From the NCBI GenBank assembly GCA_039000515.1, contig JBCFYV010000001.1, positions 66,433,919 through 66,497,918 on the forward strand: a stretch of DNA of 64,000 bases, read 5' to 3'. Made by a program: the position numbers and the translations under genes. The notes under the pieces are model-generated. The model had not been told where the DNA came from, searched no databases, and was given only the letters and a program-made list of their open reading frames with translations. The DNA comes from Timema cristinae. Lineage: Eukaryota; Arthropoda; Insecta; Phasmatodea; Timematidae. Shown piece after piece: positions 11,036-20,044 of this stretch; positions within the stretch are counted from its first letter, which is position 1; the number at the start of each line of letters is the position of its first letter.

Positions 11036-11403
11036 TAACTGTTCTGGAGAGAGCCCATGATATTAGCTGTGAGAAATGCACTATCACCTACCATTAATTC
11101 TGCTTGGGATGGGCCGACGAACCACCTGACCTCCCCGGTCTCACCTTCCTCTGGCCTCCTTGCCAAATTAAACGTCCACCTAGCTCCAGTACAAACACCA
11201 ACAACCGAAATACGCATTTTCACCAAATCCCATCCAACCAAACAATTGGTTACCGACCCTGTCTGCCCGAATTCCACGGAAGAGTCATGAAGATCCCACC
11301 AGCTTTGTCCAGGACTGTGCCACCTTGCTAGAGGAAACTCATACTCCAATCCAAGGTTGGGTACCTATAGGTCTTCACCAACTTAAGTCAGAAGCCGCCC
11401 GTT

Positions 11404-11851
11404 GATGGGACCAGTTTGGCGAATTCATCAGCACCTGGGAACAGTTTAAACTCGATTCACCTCACGATTTGCCAATCCAGCAACCTTGGCTGCCCTCCAC
11501 ACGGAACTCTCTGGGAAGACCCAGGCCCCCAACGAATTCGTGGAGAAGTTCATCCATTAGAAGGTGCAACTTTACCAAAGACTCCTGCGAGCATCTTCAC
11601 CTTCTGAGGTGATCCCATTGCTCATCGAGCTAATCAAACCGGGGATCCGATCATTCCTACGTGCCCCACCTCTAACCAGCATTGAAGAACTTGTAGACAG
11701 AGCCACAGCGATTGAGAAGGACCACCCAAAACCACAAGCACCCCCACCTTTTTCAAAGTTGAACCGGAACCCTCCAGACCAGAGATTTTCCGCGCCAAGA
11801 TGCCACCACTGCCCCAAATATCACTTCCATCGAAATTGTCCAGTCTTATGA
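11404..11851 (+). pseudogene. Gag (capsid/nucleocapsid) remnant
   Basis: A retrotransposon Gag-type segment begins near WDQFGEFISTWEQFK, followed by TELSGKTQAPNEFVEKF, across frames. One in-frame stop lies at about 11560. Translation resumes at 11564 with KVQLYQRLLRASSPSEVI. The C-terminus carries a zinc-knuckle-like CHHCPKYHFHRNC (codons from 11801), one residue shorter than the canonical CX2CX4HX4C spacing. In an active element this would form the particle and bind RNA. Frameshifts and stops rule out function. Confidence 0.7.
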
Positions 11852-11903
11852 CGCCGCGGACAAGAAAGAAGCCACCAGGATAACAATTGACTATAGGGAA
11901 GTC

Positions 11904-12299
11904 ATGCCCTACCCTCAACGGGTCAGAACCAGGGCCCGAACGATCATCTTAATAATCACTCACCAAACTCCAGCCCCACTACCTAGGATACTGGTAGAAA
12001 CCATATCTGGACCTTTATTAGCCCTCAACATTGCTGCCACCGCAAACTTCCTGCAAGTCAACTATCTCCCAACCCAAGATCATACACCGCTATCCCCCTT
12101 CTCCACGCCAAAAAAGGAAACACCCTCCCCATTGATTGACGGTGAAGTACGCCTCATTCTCACCATCCAATCTTTACCCATTTCAGTCACCTGTCTGGTT
12201 GCCCATGACCTCAGGGGACCATTGATCCTTGAACAACCATGGATAGCTGAGCAGAAATGTGTACTGGACCATGAGTCTCAAAATCTACATTGGAGTTAA
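11904..12299 (+). pseudogene. Retroviral-type aspartic protease remnant
   Basis: The frame contains PLLALNIAATANFLQVNYL, which aligns in style to the A-L-x-D-T/S-G-A-T-x-N-F core of Ty3/gypsy proteases, and later GPLILEQPWIAEQKCVLDH, matching the usual I-L-G-x-P-W-L motif near the C-terminus. The catalytic D-S/T-G triplet is replaced by N-I-A at about 12027-12035, so the enzyme is inactive. It follows gag and precedes reverse transcriptase. Confidence 0.6.
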
Positions 12300-12539
12300 T
12301 GAACAACACACGCTATGCTGGACAGCACAACCAAACGACGAGACCCCACCCATAGCTCTATCGGATGTCCAAACTGAAGTCACCACTCCATATTCTGAAA
12401 GACTACTAGCCATCCTCATCAATCACCGAGCCATCTTCTCAACCCAGGGACCTCTCCGTATAACCTGGAGCACAAACCCACAACATCACCTTAAAAACAT
12501 ATGACTGGATCTTTGTCAAACCGTACCGTCATTCAGCCC

Positions 12540-13620
12540 CAAGGTGTGCCATCATCCAGGACAAGTTCAATAGATGAAAGCACAAGGCATCGGGGAGCCC
12601 AGCCTGTCTGAGTATAACTCCCCAATTGTCATTGTTGAGAAAAAGGACAAAACTCCATGCTTCTGTGTCGACTACATGAGGATTAATGAAGCCACCGTTG
12701 ACGGACCACCACCCTCAATGAATCTCCACAACACAGTACGAGACATTGGAGACACCCAGATATTCTCAACCTTAGACATGAAGTCAGGGTACTGGCAAGT
12801 GCCCCTATATCCCAACGCCAAACCTCTCACAGCCTTCACCACACCTTAAGATAGAAGCCCCACAGTTTACCGTCATGCCATTTGGGCTCAAAAACGATCC
12901 CAGAAACTTCCAAAGACTCATGAGCCAAGAGGTCCTACGTGGGTACATTGGGAAATTTTGCTTCACCTACTCACGCACATGGGATGAACATCTGAGTCAC
13001 CTATCAACGGTCCTGGAACGCTTCAATCTACACGGACTCACCTGCTCCCTACATAAGTGCCACTTCGGGAAGACTACCTTAGAATATTTGGGACATCTAG
13101 TCACGGCCGATGGATATGCACCGCAGCCACAGACCATCACGGCCATTACGCCCCCATTCCCAAGGACTACTGACAGCTGAGACAGTTTCTTGGTCTCTGT
13201 AATTGGCTTTGAGAGTTTGTACCTAAGATGGTCGAGCTTGCTGGCCCCTGACCAACCTACTGAAGGCCAACACCCGCTGGAAATGGTCCATTGAAACCAA
13301 AGAAGCCTTCCAAAAGCCCAAGTCAGAGTTTCACCAAATCCAACCTCTCAAAGAGACCGAAACCAGGACAACCTTTCCTCCTCCAGACAGACGCCATTGG
13401 TACTGGACTTGGAGCCGCCTTATACCAGGACAACCACATTATTAGCCATGCCAGCGTGAAACTCACTCCAACAGAACAGCATTATGACAGCAACGAGCAA
13501 AAGTATCTTGCTGTGGTGGGCCAATCAAAAGGTATGGTCACTATCTATAAGACTGCCCCTTTACCCTGCATACAGACAACCGAGCCTTATCTTGGCTTAA
13601 TTCAATGAGGGACCAACGAA
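12540..13620 (+). pseudogene. Reverse transcriptase and RNase H remnant
   Basis: RT motifs are seen in order: NSPIVIVEKKDKTPCFCVDY, then STLDMKSGYWQVPL with the first catalytic Asp, MPFGLKNDPRNFQRLM, and TWDEHLSHL followed by KCHFGKTTLEYLGH. The YxDD box expected just before SRTWDEH is missing: the text runs FCFTYSRTW at about 12955-12990. RNase H follows with LLQTDAIGTGLGAALYQ and LTPTEQHYDSNEQKYLAVV (13380-13530). Stops and frame changes occur near 12849, 13180 and 13608. In an active copy this would copy RNA into DNA in the particle. Confidence 0.88.
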
Positions 13621-13799
13621 CCAAGCTCACCCAATAGGCTCTCCTGCTACAAGAATTCTCTTTCACGGTAGAACACTGTCCAGGACGAGAAAATCAACTT
13701 CCTGGCGCTCTGTTGTGCCATCCAGATACAGAACTCACAGGACCCAAGTTTAGGGAACCTCTATCTCTTCAAAACCTTTCAGCCAACCAAGGGCCCTTA

Positions 13800-15176
13800 T
13801 ACAAGGATGTTGTGGAAATGCAACAATAAGACGAAGAATGCCAGAAAATATATTAGACAATGGGAGACCCTAGCAGGAGATCAACCCTCCGACCCGAAGG
13901 ATGTAAATTTCCTGAACTCACACAGCATTAAAGACATGCAAGTCTTTTGCCAAAGCAATAACCAAGAACCTTGGAGGCTACTACTTCCACGAAATCTCCA
14001 TCCTCGGGTACTTTTCCAATACTACGACCACCCCTTGCTGGCCACCCAAGGGGAGAAGAAACATGCAGAGCAATCTTACAAGGTTATACCTGGACGGGGA
14101 TCCGCCGGGACATAAACGCCTATGCTAAAAACTTCTTGCTCTGCTCTTGCCGGAAGGTCGAACCACCACAGGGAAAAGAACCACTCCGACCTCGACAACC
14201 ATGTGAACCTTGGGAAACAGTCACCCTCGATCTCATGGGGCCATACCCGCGCACCAGCTGAGGAAAAAGGTTCATACTCATTCTAACTGACCTATTCTCC
14301 CGCTCGACAGAAGCATACTCACCTCACCTCATCTGAAGCTCCCGCATTGATCCAGACCCTCGAGCAACAGGTATTTTTCCAATGGGGATACTCAAAGGTG
14401 ATACTGTCGGACAACGGAAGACAATTTCATAGCCACTACTGGACAAGCGCCTACCGACGCTGGGATGCAGAACCCTGGACCACACCAGTGTAGCACCCCC
14501 AGGCCAACCCAACCGAGAGGAGAAATCAAGAGCTGAAGAAAGGTATCAAGTTACGCATATCTGAGAATCACCAGGAATGGGACCTCCAACTACCCCAAAT
14601 CCTGTTCACTCTACGATGTAGAAAAAATGAGGCAACGGGTATGACGCTGAGTCAGCTCTTGAGAATGGAGATTCTCCAACTTAGATCATCCAGATGACCT
14701 CAAAGATCATGAGGTACTAGATGACCCTATCAATAATGCCCAGCAGAGAGAGGAGAAAGCAAGAAGTCACCAGAAACAGTATCAACAACGGTACATGAAA
14801 GAGCTTAAATTAGTAAGTCAACACAGTTTAAACGTCTCAACCAAATCCTGGTAAAAACCCAGCACCTCTCCAATGCTGTGGAGGGATTCCACGCTGGCTT
14901 TGCCCCCAAATGGGACAGACCATACATGGTGGAAGAAAGAATAGGAGCAGCATACTGGGTAACCCACACAGATGGTCAACGAAGGAAGGTACATCATGGG
15001 CAGCTACGACCCGCCCCGAAGCCAAGAACTCCCAGAGGCCACGCCTACCGAACCACCAGCCTCGGTTACAAACCATTGACCCGAAACTTCTTGCAGAGTC
15101 CTTCGGCCTCGACCCAGGCCAAGTTCTCATAGCCACAACCCATAATAAGGACGAAGATGGTGACCTGGCGGTCTAG
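13800..15176 (+). pseudogene. Integrase remnant
   Basis: An HHCC zinc-binding region is visible across frames near 14020-14155 (DHPL, GHPRG, LLCSCRK). The catalytic core shows TLDLMGPYP (first Asp, ~14230), LSDNGRQF (second Asp, ~14408) and HPQANPTERRNQELK (Glu, ~14515). A C-terminal APKWDRPYMVEERIG...QLRPAPKP segment (14900-15020) matches the usual G-P-Y-x-V domain. Several stops and frameshifts split it. It ends where the SINE at 15165 begins. Confidence 0.8.
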
Positions 15177-15436
15177 GGGTAAGGTGTCGGACTTCTGTGC
15201 TGGGGTCCGGGGTTCAATCCTTGGTCCTGGCACAAATTTATCTGATTACCAAACCCTTCCTTCACCTCTGACAAGACGTGTATTAGTCACAACTTGTTAA
15301 TGTGGGGAATGCCAGGCCTTCACCGTGGTTCGGATTCCTCGTTAAACTGTAGGTCCTCTATTTCATCTCACAATCACCCTACCATTACACATTAGCGTAA
15401 GTGTGTATAACCCGAACGGGTAGTAAGACGCGGTGC
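15165..15436 (+). mobile_element. tRNA-derived SINE, family A, inserted in the LTR element
   Basis: The head at 15165-15236 is tRNA-like, with A box TAGGGGTAAGG and B box GGGGTTCAATCC. The T-arm is imperfect, so it is not a functional tRNA gene. The tail at 15405-15436 contains the perfect hairpin ACCCGAACGGGT followed by AGTAAGACGCGGTGCT and an AAT-rich end. This is the best-preserved sense-strand copy of family A in the window. Confidence 0.8.
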
Positions 15437-15814
15437 TAACAATAATAAAGAACAAAGACAAAGTGTAGTGATGTGTGGAGCAATATTGCCCACTATAATT
15501 GTACATAAGGTTTATAATTAATATTCTGTAGTTATTCCCGTGTCCTATAATCAACTCCATTGACGATTCATTATTGTTTTATTAACGGACCAATAAGTTT
15601 GTGTAATAAGGGTGACCCAGAAGTTTTGCCTACGTGATAAGGTAATTAATTATAGTTTTAACTCTGGACAACAATAACAATGTGTCATGCATGTATCTTG
15701 TTTTCACAGTATATCTTCATCAGCTTTGTACTTAGTCATTAAGTAGTTGTTAAGTTATGTCAATGTTACTGTATCAATCAAGAAGTGGATGCAAGAGCTC
15801 TTTCGCGAGTATGG

Positions 15815-16208
15815 GGGGGATTATTATCACTCCTAGACTCCTTATCTCTCTCTGTAATGCTCTTGCGTCCTCAAAGCGGTTCGTCATGCTCTACCCCTCT
15901 CCACCCCTCCTATGTTCAACCCCTCAGGGGCTAAGCATGCTAGCCAAGCATCCCCTCCCTTTCTTCGTGGCTGCTTGGCAGCGAGCCTAATCCTCTCGAA
16001 CCACCCAACTAGGGATAAAAAGAGCAGACGGACAGCTAGCTGGCATCAGTGTGTCCGTTGTACCGCTCCGCGCTGGTCAACAACCCGTCGGGGAAATAAA
16101 CCGCAGTTCAATGTTTGTGTGTATTTTCTTTCCTCGCCTAAACGGCCCGACATAACCTCCCTTCCTGCCAGGTTCACCGTGATAGCTTGCTGAACCTTCC
16201 TTCCTGCC
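15815..16208 (+). repeat. 3' LTR, truncated at its right end
   Basis: Shares blocks with the 5' LTR and additionally contains ~140 bp (about 15931-16075) with a TATA-like GGATAAAAAG at 16013. An AATAAA lies in GAAATAAACCGCAGTTC near 16096. The tandem ~48-bp units seen in the 5' copy are cut after the first one. Confidence 0.75.
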
Positions 16209-16226
16209 CAGATAATTCAAGAATAA

Positions 16227-16244
16227 CCCCCCCCCCCCCCCCCC
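16227..16244. repeat. Poly(C) tract
   Basis: Eighteen consecutive C, just outside the truncated 3' LTR. Confidence 0.95.
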
Positions 16245-16929
16245 AAAGAAGAAGAAATCAAAGATTAATTCATTTGAAAGAAAACCATTATCTTTTAAAT
16301 TTGGCTATCACTTTGGGAATACTTTAACACAGATGCGACAACATATTTTAGAGGAAGCCGATTCTAGGTAAACAAATGTTTACGTCCCTCCAGTCCAACA
16401 ATTACAGAAGTCGTTAAGACTATATCGATTCAAGACAGTAAAGTCATCATACAAAACTTACCAGAAACAATAGACATCTTTGGAGATAATCTCATTGCCA
16501 CAATCTAATTGCGACGATATGACCGAAATAGAAGAATAATTTTTGACGAAGAATAAAAAGAAAAAGTAATAAACTAAGAACCTAATAAATAATAAAAACA
16601 CCTCAAAAACAAACATGTATCTTGATATCATATTAATTTTCATTTCAATAGTTAAACTTTATTTTGAAGGTTCAATAATTTTCCAAACATGGCCTCAATA
16701 ATGTTTGCTGCCTGATGACATATCCAATATAGTCTTTGAATTGCTAATACTTGTACATACATTTATTATAGAGTGATGAATTTTTATTAATACGGGGAGA
16801 TTTAAATGACATGTCCATAATGCATCACAAAATATCTGCCATATTTTATTGTTATTTTGTAAATATTACTTATTTAATAATCAACCATATACATTTTAAG
16901 ATTTATTACAATAAAATATCTGCCAAATC

Positions 16930-19088
16930 TTAAATTTCTTCTTCTAAATCCTCTATGATTACCCAATCCCTAAACATCTGGTAAAGATAAAAAGGATTCA
17001 ACTTTTTAGTTACAAACAATATCTCTGAGTGGTTGACATCTCTGACATGTCTTCTCCAAATTCTAGAACACCATATATTTGCTTTACACATTTTGAAATT
17101 TCTGGTCATCAAAAGCAGGCTCTTTAAAATGACAGTGTCACCTTTATATTTGACAGCTACATTGATCGCATCAACATAAAATAAACTTTTCGTCGGTTCT
17201 ATAACTAATCTATCGAATGATGGATCGTCTATATGTACCACTCTTTTGTTCTAACAGTCTTGCCATCTGAAGGCGCTCGTCTTAATATGTTAACTACAAA
17301 AACCTACATTTACCATCATGTCACAGCACATAGGAAAAATAAGGTACTTTTCAAATGATTCGAATCTCCCCACCAATTAATAACACAACATTTTTCGTTG
17401 ATCCTGTTACACACACTATACAGATTAGAAAGAAATTCCCTTATTAGATCGATATCATGATTAAATTGGTAAAATAACCAAGCTTCTATGGCCTGTTTAA
17501 TAACTTTCATACTACAATATTCTACTTTGAATCTTTCAACAGAACATTTAAAATAATCCTTTTCCAGATTTTTAAACAGGACGTTTAACTGTAAACAATA
17601 GTTTGAGTTTGTTTAATGTCATTTTGCATTCTTGTTTCAACATCATGTAACATATTGTTAAATTGAACTTCACTAATAGTGTTAAAAAATATATCCAAAT
17701 ATTTTGTATTTAGTAATCAATTTTTAATGGGTGTAAAAACATTGGCTAATAACGATTGTTTGTATTGTTGTTTTCGCAACATGGGTTGTTTTCTGTGTTC
17801 TGCTGAAGCTCTGTCATCAGCTGTTGGTTCACCATCACTAGTTCTTGCAAAATACATTCTTGAAGATTTGGTGTAGTAGCCTCTAGGTTGCTCTACCATC
17901 TCTGATCGATCGCACAGTTTTTCGATGCACTTGGTGTACCCACAACATGATGCAGGTAAATTTTGAGTGTGATATAATGGCTCCCTGAGTCTGGATGTGA
18001 ACTGACCTATAGATTTTTGATCAAAATAGTGAAATAATCGATGGAAATAATCATCTGGGAGGCTTGAGTTATATTTAATTGCCTTGTTAAATTTTCTAAC
18101 AACGACTCGGACGCCAGATAACAAGGATCAATTACATTGGTGGCTGATCCAAGTGCAATCGTGGATGACGAGGATGGGAAAACCTGGGTTTCTGGTGGAT
18201 TGTCTTGCAAGCAGTCGATAACAGATGTCTCTAAAATTTTCATCTTCTCCAGAGGATATGTCATGCAGAATAGCTAATCTTTCAGAGTATACAGACAATA
18301 GATCCACGTTGTTTCCAATAGCAATGGTCTCTAGTTGATCGACTATCGACGCCAGAAGTGTACGGTTCAATGTCACCAACAACCTCCTAGTTATCAAAGA
18401 TATTTTCATCTATTGTATAAATAGCATTGGAGTTTCAAATCATAATTTTATAGATATGAGGAATTGTATCAGATTCTTGGTAGATATTAGTTTAGAATCA
18501 GATTTATTTAAAATGTATTGAGCTTTGTATTGTTCTTAGAGAATCTCTTATGTAGCCTGAAAATCATTGACGTCTGACATTTTAAAGTAATTGTGTCAAA
18601 GCGATCCTTTTTCCTTTAGGTCTATGTGCTGACTGATGTCAGAATTTGAAGCAATATTCTCTTCGTTGGATTCGTTAAAGGCTTCAGAAAACCCTTTCTT
18701 CACGGATTTATCCTCTAATTCCAATACTTTGTCACCTTCGGCGATTGTCCTTTGAACTGGAGAGGTTAACCCTCTTGCCGAGATACAATATAGCGATTCA
18801 CATAGAGAATGGAGCGATACCAGTTGTTAGTTTGATGACAACAATGTGCATGTTTCGATGTACAAAAATTCTCACTATTCTTTTCTTTGATAAAGCAAGA
18901 TGATGAGCAAACATGAAGATGAGTCTCAATCCTAGTGGCTGCTTCCTGATATTTTATAATATTAATTGGTGTTGCATTTGAATCTTTCTTCGAAATTAAA
19001 TTTAATATCTTGTCGCCATCGCTGAATTCTTCAAAGATTAATACGTCTCCCGAATATATTTGAAGATGACTTTCGCTCTCACAACTGC
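16930..19088 (-). pseudogene. Unidentified degenerate reading frames, possible remnant of a viral or mobile-element gene block
   Basis: I do not recognise this. On the minus strand, protein-like segments follow one another with frameshifts and stops. 19088-18766 contains IYSGDVLIFEEF and a cysteine/histidine-rich part (HLHVCSSSC, FCTSKHAHCC). 18765-18605 is acidic (DKVLELEDKSVKKGFSEAF). 18409-18128 is hydrophobic/helical (LLASIVDQLETIA). 18090-17890 contains DDYFHRLFHYFDQKS and CCGYTKCIEKLC. 17510-17316 contains AWLFYQFNHDIDLIREF. 17228-16930 contains SLFYVDAINVAVKYKGDTV and LYQMFRDWVIIEDLEEEI, ending in a stop. The compact succession without introns would suit an integrated DNA virus or a large transposon, but no hallmark gene is visible. 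Confidence 0.4.
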
Positions 19089-19209
19089 AAATATTTAGAA
19101 ATATACGATAAGAATGGAACTGATAAATCCTTTACCAAAAGGTAGATTGTTAACCGATACGAACACTTAGACGAATGAACACATGATGACCACAAGATTG
19201 AAAACACTG

Positions 19210-19222
19210 TCTTATATATACC
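19210..19222 (-). promoter_or_regulatory. TATA-box-like motif upstream of the degenerate minus-strand frames
   Basis: On the minus strand the sequence reads GGTATATATAAGAC about 130 bp before the first protein-like segment, next to a GC-richer patch (19225-19345). Consistent with a core promoter but not proof. Confidence 0.35.
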
Positions 19223-19387
19223 GCTCCGCTTCCTGGGTGATGTCGTCATTGCCAGATAATATGACTGGCAGCTTGTTGGCCTTTAGCAGTCTGAGAGGGG
19301 CCAGTACTCGGAAGGCCACAAGGACGCTCCCTCAAACCAGAAACCCCTAATTAGTAATAAATAATGTGAGTGTTTAGTGAGTAGTGG

Positions 19388-19591
19388 TATTATTATTATT
19401 ATTATTATTCAATTGGATAACAATAGTAGTCCTGTATGTTCATTATTATTTGTATACAGACTATACGTTTTTCGGCTTATCCGTTTTTCAGTCAAACTTA
19501 ACAAACCATTTTTCTAATTAATCTGTTTGTACTGTGATGGAAGATTAAACTTTTAAATTGTAGCTTTAGAATCAATATGCAGCTCTTCCCT

Positions 19592-19643
<52 letters not shown>
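19388..19643. repeat. Two AT-trinucleotide microsatellites
   Basis: (TAT)n at 19388-19409 and (AAT)n at 19593-19643, followed by AT-only sequence to about 19770, shortly before the Skp2 exon. Confidence 0.9.
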
Positions 19644-19645
<2 letters not shown>

Positions 19646-19885
19646 TAATAAAATAAATAATATTAAATAAAATAAAAATTAAAAATTAAAAAATATAAAT
19701 ATAAATAATAATTAATAATAATATAATAATATAATAATATAAAAATATATTTATAATATATTATTATTATTCAACATTTTGGCTAAAGATAGATTAATTC
19801 TAATTGCCAATGGTTAAATATTTTGGTGACATTTACAGCCCAAATTGTTCATAGAAATAAAAGTGTTGTTTGTTTGTGTGTTTAG

Positions 19886-20044
19886 ATGTGAAGGAGTTGG
19901 TAGACGGGTGTCCGGATTTGGTGGAGTTGGACATGAGTGACTGTATTTCACTGACTGCAGAAACTATCAGCCATGTGTGTCAGCTGAGTAAGCTGGAACA
20001 CCTGGCATCAGTCGCTGCTATAGCATTCCACGGTCAGCTTACTT
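19886..20044 (+). CDS. Skp2: Skp2, penultimate exon (leucine-rich repeats), with a one-base frameshift
   Basis: Acceptor TTTAG before 19886; donor GTGAGT at 20045. The first frame reads VKELVDGCPDLVELDMSDC and ends with QLSKLEHL, matching the Skp2 pattern LVRRCPNLVHLDLSD...FFQLNYLQHL. After about 20002-20006 the correct continuation ISRCYSIPRSAY lies one frame over; vertebrate Skp2 has LSRCYDIIPETL there. In the frame as assembled, translation would give an unrelated tail. The exon ends with TT, and joined to A at 24341 this makes a Leu codon leading into ELTSVSSLQF. So everything fits if one base, probably a G in CTGG, is missing. A sequencing homopolymer error and a real disabling mutation are both possible. 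Confidence 0.85.

Larger units (their letters stand above)
10235..16208 (+). mobile_element. Degenerate Ty3/gypsy-type LTR retrotransposon
   Basis: Order from left to right: partial 5' LTR, primer binding site, gag, protease, reverse transcriptase, RNase H, integrase, then an inserted SINE, non-element sequence and a partial 3' LTR. RT-RNaseH-integrase order and motif style identify the Ty3/gypsy class. Reading frames are broken many times and key catalytic motifs are lost, so it cannot be autonomous. Base composition is visibly more GC/C-rich than the flanks. The left end is in the gap; the right end has lost the last ~200 bp of LTR and abuts a poly(C) tract. Confidence 0.88.
2668..19885 (+). 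other. Skp2 intron, 17.2 kb, loaded with repeats
   Basis: Bounded by a GTGAGT donor and a TTTAG acceptor. It contains a TC microsatellite, the 46-bp minisatellite, a complete hAT-like transposon, an LTR retrotransposon with a nested SINE, an assembly gap and degenerate minus-strand reading frames. The stretches 2668-3279, 5391-6190, 9469-10134 and 16250-16929 hold nothing else I can identify. Confidence 0.75.

Noticed and set aside
15165..15236. A functional tRNA gene
   Set aside because: A and B boxes are present but the T-arm has mismatches, there is no acceptor pairing, and the sequence continues into the SINE A body and tail.
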